Assembly (NCBI RefSeq): GCF_003008515.1
Contig: NZ_CP027668.1
Coordinates: 3,017,001 to 3,081,000 of the forward strand
From: Phreatobacter cathodiphilus
GTDB lineage: Bacteria; Pseudomonadota; Alphaproteobacteria; Rhizobiales; Phreatobacteraceae
Reading direction: 5' to 3'
Length of the DNA: 64,000 nt
A program made the position numbers and the translations under genes. Below are positions 48,198-58,405 of the stretch, piece after piece (position 1 is the first letter of the stretch; every line of letters begins with the position of its first letter). The notes beneath the pieces were generated by a model. That model was given only the letters and a program-made list of their open reading frames with translations. It was not told the DNA's origin and did no database searches.

Positions 48198-49768
48198 TGT
48201 TCGGCATCACCATCGGAAATCCCGAGCTGGGCGTGCTCATGCTCGTCCTCTTCGTCATCTTCATCATGCTCGGCTTCCCCATCGCCTTCACGCTGATGGC
48301 GCTGGGGGTCATGTTCGGCTACGCGGCCCAGGGCGACATCGTCTTCGCCCTGGTGGTCCAGCGCACCTATTCGGTGATGACCAACGACGTGCTGGTCGCC
48401 ATCCCGCTCTTCATCTTCATGGGCTACATCATCGAGCGGGCGAACATCCTCGACCGGCTGTTCAACTCGGTGCAGCTCGCCATCGGCGGCCTGCCGGGAT
48501 CGCTGGCGGTGACGACGCTCATCACCTGCACCATCTTCGCCACCGCCACCGGCATCGTCGGTGCGGTGGTCACCCTGATGGGGCTCCTCGCCTTCCCCGC
48601 CATGCTGCGCGCCGGCTACGACGAGCGCCTGTCGGCGGGTGTCGTCTGCGCCGGCGGCTGCCTCGGCATCCTCATCCCGCCGAGCGTCATGCTCATCCTT
48701 TACGGCGCCACGGCCGGCGTCTCGGTGCCCAAGCTCTATGCGGGCGCCTTCTTCCCCGGCCTGCTCCTCGCAACCCTCTACATCCTCTACGTCATCGTCC
48801 GCTGCATGATGAACCCGGCGCTCGCCCCGAAGCTGCCGAAGGAGCAGCGCATGCCGCTGGGCTTCGACTTCGACAAGGACAAGATGGCGCTGGTCAAATA
48901 CGTCGTCATCGTCCTGCTAGCCGTGCCCGTCGCCTATGCCGTGGTCTACGGCATGGAGTGGCTGCTCAACATGTTCCGCGTCATGACCACGCCGGCCGGC
49001 GTGACGCCGCGCGAGATCGACTACACGGTCCCCGACAAGCTGCCGCACGTGATCCTCGGCGCGGGCGCCATCGGCCTCGTGCTGCTGCTCGTCCTCGGCA
49101 AGGCGGTCTTCAAGGAACTGGCGCGCAGCTTCTTCCCGCTGACCCTGCTCATCATGTCGGTGCTCGGCGCCATCTTCTTCGGCATCGCGACGCCCACCGA
49201 GGCGGCGGCGGTCGGCGCCCTGGGTTCGGTCCTGCTCGCCGCCGCCTATCGCTCCATCAGCTTCGTCAAGCTGAAGGAATCGGTGTTCCTCACCGCCCGC
49301 ACCTCGGCCATGGTGTGCTGGCTCTTCGTCGGCTCCTTCATCTTCTCGTCCATCTTCGCCATCCTCGGCGGGCACGAGCCGATCAAGGCCTTCGTCGCCA
49401 TGCTCAACCTGTCGCCGACCATGTTCATGATTCTGGCCCAGGTCATCATCTTCGTCCTTGGCTGGCCGCTGGAATGGACGGAGATCATCGTCATCTTCGT
49501 GCCGATCTTCCTGCCGCTGCTGGAGACGTTCAAGATCGACCCGCTGTTCTTCGGCATCCTCATCGCCCTGAACATCCAGACGTCGTTCCTGTCGCCGCCC
49601 GTGGCCATGGCACCCTTCTATCTGAAGGGCGTGGCGCCCCCGCACGTCACCATCAACCAGATCTTTTCCGGTGTGATGCCCTTCATCTTCATCGTCGTCG
49701 GCTGCATGGCCGTGGTCTATGCCTTCCCCGGCATCGCCCTCTGGCTGCCGGGGGTGCTCTACCGCTGA
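48197..49768 (+). CDS. TRAP transporter large permease (DctM)
   Basis: A 523-residue permease with about 13 helices of the ion-transporter superfamily. It has the DctM motif regions GIVGAVVTLMGLLAFPAMLRAGYDERLSAGVVCAGGCLGILIPPSVMLILYG (about 119-170) and a late LNIQTSFLSPPVAMAPFYLKG. It transports solute with a sodium or proton gradient. Gene order dctP-dctQ-dctM is complete. A long hydrophilic/transmembrane insertion near residues 205-310 makes it larger than standard DctM (about 430 aa). Confidence 0.92.
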   Translation: MFGITIGNPELGVLMLVLFVIFIMLGFPIAFTLMALGVMFGYAAQGDIVFALVVQRTYSVMTNDVLVAIPLFIFMGYIIERANILDRLFNSVQLAIGGLPGSLAVTTLITCTIFATATGIVGAVVTLMGLLAFPAMLRAGYDERLSAGVVCAGGCLGILIPPSVMLILYGATAGVSVPKLYAGAFFPGLLLATLYILYVIVRCMMNPALAPKLPKEQRMPLGFDFDKDKMALVKYVVIVLLAVPVAYAVVYGMEWLLNMFRVMTTPAGVTPREIDYTVPDKLPHVILGAGAIGLVLLLVLGKAVFKELARSFFPLTLLIMSVLGAIFFGIATPTEAAAVGALGSVLLAAAYRSISFVKLKESVFLTARTSAMVCWLFVGSFIFSSIFAILGGHEPIKAFVAMLNLSPTMFMILAQVIIFVLGWPLEWTEIIVIFVPIFLPLLETFKIDPLFFGILIALNIQTSFLSPPVAMAPFYLKGVAPPHVTINQIFSGVMPFIFIVVGCMAVVYAFPGIALWLPGVLYR

Positions 49769-49772
49769 GGCC

Positions 49773-50105
49773 TCAGCCGCAGGAAGCGCCGCGCACGATT
49801 CCGCGGTCGTCCAGCCCGAAGCTCAGGCGATTCGGCCGGAAGTCGCGGGTGCAGATGGCGCAGTAGCGCACGATGAGGCCCCGCGGGACGCGATAGCGCG
49901 CCTCCACCGTCGCTCGCGGCAGGCCGATGAAGCGCCGCGCCACCGGCAGCTCGCGCCGGCAGTGCCGCATCGCCGCCTGGAAGGCGGGCTGGGAGGGACC
50001 GGTCGCCCGCGGCGGCTGTTGCGCCGAAGCCATGCCGGGCGATCCCGGAGCCGCGACGAGGAACGCGGCCGCGACGACGGCGGTGGAGACGAGGGCGAGA
50101 CGCAT
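49773..50105 (-). CDS. Secreted I78-like peptidase-inhibitor family protein
   Basis: A 110-residue secreted protein. After a signal peptide (MRLALVSTAVVAAAFLVAAPG, cut near SAQQ) comes a domain whose end FRPNRLSFGLDDRGIVRGASCG closely follows the peptidase inhibitor I78 pattern, with ARRFIGLPRATVEARYRVPRG before it. It also has CAIC and CRREL cysteines that may form disulfides. The function in bacteria is not established. It lies 61 bp downstream of the ABC ATPase on the same strand and could share its transcript. Confidence 0.62.
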   Translation of the reverse strand: MRLALVSTAVVAAAFLVAAPGSPGMASAQQPPRATGPSQPAFQAAMRHCRRELPVARRFIGLPRATVEARYRVPRGLIVRYCAICTRDFRPNRLSFGLDDRGIVRGASCG

Positions 50106-50166
50106 GGAAACCTCCTGTTCGATGCCGCCCGACTAGCGCCGAACCGTGGCGCCATCATGCCGGGGC

Positions 50167-50883
50167 TCAGGCAGGCTCCCGCACGGGCAGGCCGGCCCGC
50201 ATCTCGTCGGACACGATGCGCCCGTCCACCAGGTGGACGCGGCGGTCCATGCGCTCGGCAAGGTCGATGGCGTGCGTGACGGCGACGACGGAACGCCCGT
50301 CCTTGTCGACGAGGTCGCGCAGGATCTGGAACACCTGCTCGGAAGATTTGGAATCGAGGCTCCCCGTCGGCTCGTCGGCGAGGATCACCGGCGGATCGTT
50401 GGCGAGCGCCCGCGCCACGGCGACCCGCTGGCGCTGGCCGCCCGAGAGCTGGTCCGGCCGCTTGGCGAGATGGTCCTCGAGCCCGAGCGATGAGAGCAGG
50501 CTCTCGGCCCGCTCCTTCATCTGCCGCGCCGACAGCTTCCCAACGGCCCTCATGGGCAGCATCACGTTCTGCGTCGTGGTGAATTCGGGAAGCAGGAAGT
50601 GGAACTGGAAGATGAAGCCGAGCGTCTCGAGCCGGATCCTGGCGCGCTCGTCGTCGTCGAGCAGGCTGGTGTCCTCGCCCCTCACCAGAACCTCGCCCGA
50701 GGTCGGCACGTCGAGCAGGCCGAGGAGATAGAGGAGCGACGACTTGCCGGAGCCGGAGGGGCCGGTGATGGCGACGAACTGCCTGTCGTGGATGAGGAGA
50801 TCGATGTCGGCCACCAGCGTCACCGGCACGGTGCCGGGCAGGATGCGCGTCGCCTTGCGGGTCTCGATGAGGGGCCCGGTCAT
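50167..50883 (-). CDS. ABC transporter ATP-binding protein (MacB/LolD type)
   Basis: A 238-residue ATPase with Walker A GPSGSGKSS near residue 42, Q-loop region FIFQFHFLLPEFTT, signature LSGGQRQRVAVARALAN near 145, Walker B VILADEPTGSLDSKSS near 165 and H-loop VAVTHAID. The LFQ-less but compact form with TTTQNVMLP is typical of LolD/MacB/DevA nucleotide-binding proteins. It overlaps the permease stop by 4 nt (ATGA) and completes an operon of adaptor, permease and ATPase. Confidence 0.95.
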   Translation of the reverse strand: MTGPLIETRKATRILPGTVPVTLVADIDLLIHDRQFVAITGPSGSGKSSLLYLLGLLDVPTSGEVLVRGEDTSLLDDDERARIRLETLGFIFQFHFLLPEFTTTQNVMLPMRAVGKLSARQMKERAESLLSSLGLEDHLAKRPDQLSGGQRQRVAVARALANDPPVILADEPTGSLDSKSSEQVFQILRDLVDKDGRSVVAVTHAIDLAERMDRRVHLVDGRIVSDEMRAGLPVREPA

Positions 50884-52115
50884 GTCGCCCCCCGGATGAT
50901 CTCGACGGGATGGACGCGCGCCGCCTTGCGCGCCGGGAAGAAGCCGGCGATGGCCGAGGACGCCAGCGCGATGCCGCCGGCGATCGCATAGTGCAGCGGC
51001 GCGACGATGAGCGGCAGGTGGGTGGAGTCTGTGAAGCCGGTCCTGATCTCGATGGACAGCATGACCTGCGTCAGCACGAATCCGAGCACCGATCCGGCGA
51101 GCGCCCCGGCGAGGCCGATGGCGAGCCCTTCGAGGATGAAGATGCGCCGGACGGTCGCCTGCGTCAGGCCCAGCGACTTCATGATGGCGATGTCGCGGCT
51201 CTTCTCGAAGGTGATGGTGGAGATGATGTTGTAGGTGCCGAAGGAGGCGACCAGCAGGATGGCGCCCACCACCGTGTACATGATGATGTTGCGGATGACG
51301 AAGGCCGACATGAGGTCCTCGTTGGCCTCCTGCCAGGACACGGTCTTCAGCCCCGTATCGGCGATGATCCGGTCGGCCACCGCCTTGGCGTTCATCGGGT
51401 CGTTGAGGCGTATACGGATCTCGTTGATGAGGCCGGTCTGCTCGGCGAGGATCTGGGCGGTCTTGATGAGCACGTAGGACGTGCCCTCGTCCACGGCCCG
51501 CACGCCGGAGCGGAAGATGCCGACCACCTGCCCCGTCATCACCTTCCCCGTGCCGGCAGACATCGAGATGTTGGAGCCCAGGCGCGCGCCGAGCTTCTCG
51601 GCCAGCCGGTCACCGAGGATGATGGCGTTGGTGGCGCGGTAGAGGGCGGGGAGCGAGCCCTGTCTGAGGTGGTTGACGAGCTGTGACACCCGCGGCTCGC
51701 GGGCGGGATCGATGCCGACGATCACCGAGGTCACGTCCTTGCCGCCGTAGCGCAGGATGCCGCGGGCCTGGACCGAGGGCGTCACGGCGCCCGGCACCCA
51801 GCTCTCCAGCGCCGCGATGGTGGCGATCGGATTGTTGATGCCGCGCCGCCGCGTGGCCGGGGTCAGGCCGCGGATCTGGGCGGTGTCGAAGGCCTCCTCC
51901 GCCGGCTGGCGCGGTGCCTCGCGCCGCTCGTCGTTGATGGCGATATGCGGCATGGCGTTGACCAGGGTGCGGACGAAATCGTCCTGCGAGCCCTGCATCA
52001 GCGCCGCCATCATGATGGAGAAGCCGACGCCGATGGAGACGCCGAGCACCGCCACCACCGTCTGGCGCAGGCGGGCGGCGATATGGGTCCAGGCGATGTC
52101 GACGACGAGGTTCAT
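50880..52115 (-). CDS. ABC transporter permease (MacB/FtsX family)
   Basis: A 411-residue permease with four transmembrane helices: one N-terminal, three C-terminal, around a large periplasmic domain (about 45-270). The first helix VVAVLGVSIGVGFSIMMAALMQGSQDDF and the end helices near 280-400 are MacB-like. Substrates of this family include lipoproteins, macrolides and siderophores. It starts with ATG overlapping the adaptor's TGA, and the ATPase ATG overlaps its stop. Together they form an inner-membrane export system; no outer-membrane channel is nearby. Confidence 0.88.
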   Translation of the reverse strand: MNLVVDIAWTHIAARLRQTVVAVLGVSIGVGFSIMMAALMQGSQDDFVRTLVNAMPHIAINDERREAPRQPAEEAFDTAQIRGLTPATRRRGINNPIATIAALESWVPGAVTPSVQARGILRYGGKDVTSVIVGIDPAREPRVSQLVNHLRQGSLPALYRATNAIILGDRLAEKLGARLGSNISMSAGTGKVMTGQVVGIFRSGVRAVDEGTSYVLIKTAQILAEQTGLINEIRIRLNDPMNAKAVADRIIADTGLKTVSWQEANEDLMSAFVIRNIIMYTVVGAILLVASFGTYNIISTITFEKSRDIAIMKSLGLTQATVRRIFILEGLAIGLAGALAGSVLGFVLTQVMLSIEIRTGFTDSTHLPLIVAPLHYAIAGGIALASSAIAGFFPARKAARVHPVEIIRGAT

Positions 52116-53110
52116 GGCGCAGTGCGCACCCGCTCGCCGCCGCGCCAGCGCGCCTCGGCCGGCACGGCGATGCGGTCTCCCTCGGCGATGCCGGAGCGGA
52201 CCTCGGTGAGCCGCGTGCCGCGGATGCCGGTCTCCACCGGCCGGCGGACGACGCGGCCGGCATCGACCGTGAAGACGGCGCCGCCGATGATCGCCTCGTT
52301 CGGCACCAGCAGCACGTCCTTCGCCTCGCGGGTGACGATGTTGGCCTCAACCGACATGCCGAAATGCAGCGGCGTGTCGTCGGGCAGCGCGATGCGGATC
52401 CGGAAGGTCTTGGTCGCCGTGTCGCCCATCGGCGTGATGTCGCGCACGGTGCCGTCGAGCGGCCGGTCCTTGAAGGCGTCGGTGCGCAGCAGCACGGTCT
52501 GCCCCACCCGGACGCGCGGGATGTCCTCCTCGGCCACGTCCGCCGTCACCTGCAGCGGGCGCGGATCGCCGACGCGGAACAGGATCTGGCCGATGTCGGC
52601 GATCTCGCCCACCTCGCCGTCCTGCCGTAGCACCACGCCGTCGCGCGGCGCGAGAATCTGGTAGTTGCCCAGCCGCTCGTTGGTGGCGGCCACCAGCGCC
52701 CGCATCTGCGCGAGGTCGGCGGTGGCCTTGTCGTAGGCCTGTTGGGTGGCGACGCCGCGCTGTATCAGTTGGCTCACCCGGTCCACCTCGCGCTGGGCCA
52801 GGGCGAGGCGCGCATGCTGCTCGGCGAGATTGGCGCGCACCTCCCGGTCGTCGAGGCGGGCGAGCATGTCGCCCTCCTTCACCGTGCGGCCCTCGCAGGA
52901 ACAGTGGGCGACGATGCGCTCGCGCGCCATCGAGGCCATCTTGGCCCAGCGCACCGGCTCGACGATGCCCGTCGCATAGACGATCTCGGCTGCCGTGCCG
53001 CGGCCGACGGCCTGGAGCTGGATCTCGGCCCCGCGGCCGTAGCGCCAGAAGACGGCACCGCCGAGGGCGGCCGCGATCAGCAGCAGGATCAACCAGGAGC
53101 GCAGTTTCAT
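52112..53110 (-). CDS. HlyD/MacA-type periplasmic adaptor of the ABC exporter
   Basis: A 332-residue membrane-fusion protein. One N-terminal helix (SWLILLLIAAALGGAVFWRYG), a coiled-coil hairpin near 90-165 with LAEQHARLALAQREVDRVSQLIQRG, and lipoyl/beta-barrel domains around it, including ILAPRDGVVLRQDGEVGEIADIGQILFRVGDPRPL. It would link the MacB-like permease to an outer-membrane channel. ATG at 53110 heads the operon adaptor-permease-ATPase. No signal for sorting beyond the N-terminal anchor. Confidence 0.9.
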   Translation of the reverse strand: MKLRSWLILLLIAAALGGAVFWRYGRGAEIQLQAVGRGTAAEIVYATGIVEPVRWAKMASMARERIVAHCSCEGRTVKEGDMLARLDDREVRANLAEQHARLALAQREVDRVSQLIQRGVATQQAYDKATADLAQMRALVAATNERLGNYQILAPRDGVVLRQDGEVGEIADIGQILFRVGDPRPLQVTADVAEEDIPRVRVGQTVLLRTDAFKDRPLDGTVRDITPMGDTATKTFRIRIALPDDTPLHFGMSVEANIVTREAKDVLLVPNEAIIGGAVFTVDAGRVVRRPVETGIRGTRLTEVRSGIAEGDRIAVPAEARWRGGERVRTAP

Positions 53111-53200
53111 CGCCAGCCTTCCGGACCGTTCGGGACGCCGATCTAGCAGGACCATATAGGGGCCCGCCTTGATCGACGTCAGGTCAAGCCGGTCGCCGGG

Positions 53201-55490
<2,290 letters not shown>

Positions 55491-55526
55491 CGGCGAGGAG
55501 CGCACGCGCCCCCGCCGCAGCAAGCC

Positions 55527-56504
55527 TCACCGCACCATCTGCATCGGCTCGGCGAAGTAGCGGAAGCCGTCGCCGGCCTTCGCCAGATGGCCGAAGCCGG
55601 GCCAGGGGAAGTGATAGGACATCACCGGCACCTGCTTCTCCGCCAGCATGGTGAGCAGCTTCACGCGCGTCTGTGCCGACTGCTTGGGGTCGCTGTCATA
55701 GGCGAACTCCATCAGCGGCTTCTCCAGCAGCAGGATCTGGTGATGGGTGAGGTCGCCCATGAAGCAGAACTGCTTGCCGCCCGAGGAGATCATGAAGATC
55801 GTGTGGCCGACCGTATGGCCGGGGGCGGCGATGGCCTGCACGCCGGGGATGAACTCCTGGCCGTCGCGGAAGAACTTGATGCGGTCGCGCACCGGCAGGA
55901 GGTTCTTGCGGGCATGTTCGACGAAGGCCTTGAGCGGCGAGCCGAGCTTGGCCTCGTCGGTCCAGAAGTCGAAGTCCGACTGCGCCAGCCACACCTCCGC
56001 ATTGGGGAAGAGCGGCTTGCCGTCGGCGCCGACGATGCCGCCGACATGATCGATATGGGCGTGCGAGCAGCAGATGGCGTCGATGTCGCCGGGGCGGATG
56101 CCCGCTTCGCCCAGCGACTTGATCAGCCTCCCGGTGGTCGGCCCGAAGGCCTGCGACGTGCCCATGCCGGTGTCGAACAGCACGAGGCGGTCGCCGAAAT
56201 TCACCACCGGAATGTTCTGCTCCAGCGTCACGGCGGTGGGATTGAGGAAGTTGCGCGTCAGCATGGCGCGGATCTCCTCCTTCGGCACGCCGAGGAAGGA
56301 TTCGGAGGGATCACCGAGCGGCAGCGGTCCGTCGGAGACCACCGAGACCTCCGCCTCGCCGAAGCCGAAGCGGTAGAAATAGGGCGCCTGGCTGTTGAGC
56401 TTGGGTGCCCGCGCGAGGGCGGAGCCCGCCGGCAGGGCCGCGGTCGCGGCAAGGCCGAGGCCAAGAGACAGGGCGTCGCGTCTGGAATGAAGGCCAGCCA
56501 TCAT
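55527..56504 (-). CDS. Exported MBL-fold metallo-hydrolase
   Basis: A 325-residue metallo-beta-lactamase-fold enzyme. The metal motif SHAHIDHVGG lies near residues 149-158, with further metal sites APGHTVGHT, GDLTHH and SYHFPWPG. The N-terminus LHSRRDALSLGLGLAATAALPAG is a twin-arginine-like signal. The family includes lactonases and hydrolases of various substrates; function is not clear. It ends 36 bp from the YpfJ peptidase in convergent orientation. M at 56504 and at 56501 are both possible starts. Confidence 0.88.
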   Translation of the reverse strand: MMAGLHSRRDALSLGLGLAATAALPAGSALARAPKLNSQAPYFYRFGFGEAEVSVVSDGPLPLGDPSESFLGVPKEEIRAMLTRNFLNPTAVTLEQNIPVVNFGDRLVLFDTGMGTSQAFGPTTGRLIKSLGEAGIRPGDIDAICCSHAHIDHVGGIVGADGKPLFPNAEVWLAQSDFDFWTDEAKLGSPLKAFVEHARKNLLPVRDRIKFFRDGQEFIPGVQAIAAPGHTVGHTIFMISSGGKQFCFMGDLTHHQILLLEKPLMEFAYDSDPKQSAQTRVKLLTMLAEKQVPVMSYHFPWPGFGHLAKAGDGFRYFAEPMQMVR

Positions 56505-56628
56505 ATCCTCCCGAATGTCTTGGATCCGCCCTCGAACGGGGCGGTGAGACAGTGTGGTAGCAACTGTCTGACGCTGGCAAGCGGGAAGGGCGCCCCCTCG
56601 CCATGCTCTTCGGCGGAGGTCGCCGCCC

Positions 56629-57315
56629 CTACCCGTTCAGCGCCTGTCCAGGCCAGCCTTCGGCGGCGATCTTCGAGGCGGCGATGACCGCCTGGGTGCG
56701 GCTGTCGACGCCGAGCTTGGTGAGGATGGCCGACACGTGGGCCTTCACCGTCGCCTCCGAGACCGTGAGCTCGTAGGCGATCTGCTTGTTGAGCAGCCCC
56801 TCCGACAGCATCATCAGCACACGCACCTGCTGCGGGGTGAGGCTCGCGAGGCGGGCGGCGAGCTTGGCGCTCTCCGAATCCCGGCTGGCGGAGAGATCCA
56901 CGTCGGCGGGCACGAAGCTGCCGCCGTCGAGCACCGTCTGCACCGCCTGGCGCATCTCCTCGGTGCCGAGCGTCTTGCGGATGAAGCCGGAGGCGCCGAA
57001 CTCGAAGCAGCGGCGGATGACCTCCGCGTCCTCGGTGGCGGAGACGATGACCACCGGCACGCCGGGATGCTGGGCCCTGAGATACATGAGCCCGGAAAAG
57101 CCCTTCACGCCCGGCATGGTCAGGTCGAGGAGCACGAGATCGACGTCCGGGTCGGCACCGACGATCTCCTGCATCTCGGCGAAGGACCCCGCCTCCGCGA
57201 TGGAGAGCTGGCGCGGCAGCCCGGCGACCGCCTCCCGCAAGGCCCCACGGAACAGGGGATGATCGTCGGCGATGACGATGCGATAGCTCGATAGTGCGGT
57301 GTCCACGCCGCTCAC
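56629..57315 (-). CDS. LuxR/NarL-type response regulator
   Basis: A 228-residue two-component response regulator. The receiver domain has the acidic pair IADDHP near residue 17, the phosphoacceptor aspartate in VLLDLTMPG near 64, and the lysine of GFIRKTLG. The LuxR-type HTH LTPQQVRVLMMLSEGLLNKQIAYELTVSEATVKAHVSAILTKLGV is near 157-201. No histidine kinase is adjacent. The start at 57315 is GTG, with other GTG codons further in. Targets are not evident. Confidence 0.92.
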   Translation of the reverse strand: MSGVDTALSSYRIVIADDHPLFRGALREAVAGLPRQLSIAEAGSFAEMQEIVGADPDVDLVLLDLTMPGVKGFSGLMYLRAQHPGVPVVIVSATEDAEVIRRCFEFGASGFIRKTLGTEEMRQAVQTVLDGGSFVPADVDLSASRDSESAKLAARLASLTPQQVRVLMMLSEGLLNKQIAYELTVSEATVKAHVSAILTKLGVDSRTQAVIAASKIAAEGWPGQALNG

Positions 57316-57571
57316 CCCGGTGTTGCCTCGTCGTGCGGCCTTCTGGCGCGCCGCATTGCGCGAATTGTCGCGCCTTGCCCGTCACAACACAAGGCCACAA
57401 TGTCCGGCCGCGGCCCGTCACCGGCCCCCGAGCCCGCGAAAGGCAGGCGGAGCGCGGGAAAAGAGGCCCGCCGGGCCCGCCGTCGATTGACATCCGCCCC
57501 GTCGCGGGGGTCTGTTAAGCCTTCGGCAGACCGGCGTGACGGCCGGGGGGCGCGACCTGAAGAGGTGTTTC

Positions 57572-58393
57572 ATGGTGCGGCTCGGTATCGGAAGGTCCGG
57601 ACGGGCCCTCGCCGCCCTCGTGGCGGTGGCGGTGGCGGTGCTGGCCGGCGTCGGCGAAGCCGCCGCGGTGATGCGCGGCGAGCCTGCACGCGACCCCAAC
57701 GGCACGCGCCGGTCCACCGTGCTCATCGAGACGCCGGAAGGCATCTGCACCGGCGCCATCGTCGGCGCCGACCTCGTGCTCACCGCCGCCCATTGCGTCT
57801 CGGCCAGCGGCCGTTACCGCGTGCGCTATCTCGACCGCTCCTTCCGCCGGGTCGCCGTGGCGGTGAAGCGCACCGCCGCCCATCCAGGCTTCGACCCCCG
57901 CCACGGCTTCGCCTCCGACGATGTCGGGCTGATCCAGGTGACCCGCCCCTTCGGCGCCGATGCGCGACCCGCCGCCCTGCCCTCCGGCGGCTGGGGCGTC
58001 GCCTTGTTCGGCGGCCGAACGACGGGCGAGGAGCTGATCATCGCCGGCTTCGGCTCCACCGAGCGGTCGCGCTCCCGCGACGGCGTGCTGCGCGAGGCCC
58101 TCATGCGCACCTCCGAGCCGAGCGTTCCCGGCCGCGGCTTCGCCGGCCTGACCGGCGAGGAGGGCCAGCAGCGGCCCGGCATGTGCGTGGGGGATTCCGG
58201 CGGTCCGGTCTATCGCCGCATCGGCCGCAGCTTCACCGTGGTCGGCGTGCTCAAGGGCGGCACCACCGACCCCGGGCGCGAATGCACCTCGACGCCGATC
58301 TTCGTGCCGGTGAAGGACTACGTCTCCTGGGTGCGCCAGACCGCCGCCGAATGGGGAGCGCCGCTGGGCGGCGCCGTCGAGATGCGGCAGTAG
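57572..58393 (+). CDS. Secreted trypsin-like serine protease
   Basis: A 273-residue S1 protease. An N-terminal signal (RALAALVAVAVAVLAGVGEAAA) is followed by a chymotrypsin-fold domain. The histidine is in VLTAAHCVS near residue 72, the aspartate likely in DDVGLIQV, and the serine in CVGDSGGPVYRR near 212. The three cysteine-linked regions suit disulfides in the periplasm or outside. ATG at 57572 follows AAGAGGTG. Function unknown; the nearby M3 peptidase on the other strand is not obviously linked. Confidence 0.93.
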   Translation: MVRLGIGRSGRALAALVAVAVAVLAGVGEAAAVMRGEPARDPNGTRRSTVLIETPEGICTGAIVGADLVLTAAHCVSASGRYRVRYLDRSFRRVAVAVKRTAAHPGFDPRHGFASDDVGLIQVTRPFGADARPAALPSGGWGVALFGGRTTGEELIIAGFGSTERSRSRDGVLREALMRTSEPSVPGRGFAGLTGEEGQQRPGMCVGDSGGPVYRRIGRSFTVVGVLKGGTTDPGRECTSTPIFVPVKDYVSWVRQTAAEWGAPLGGAVEMRQ

Positions 58394-58405
58394 CGGGCCG
58401 GCGGC

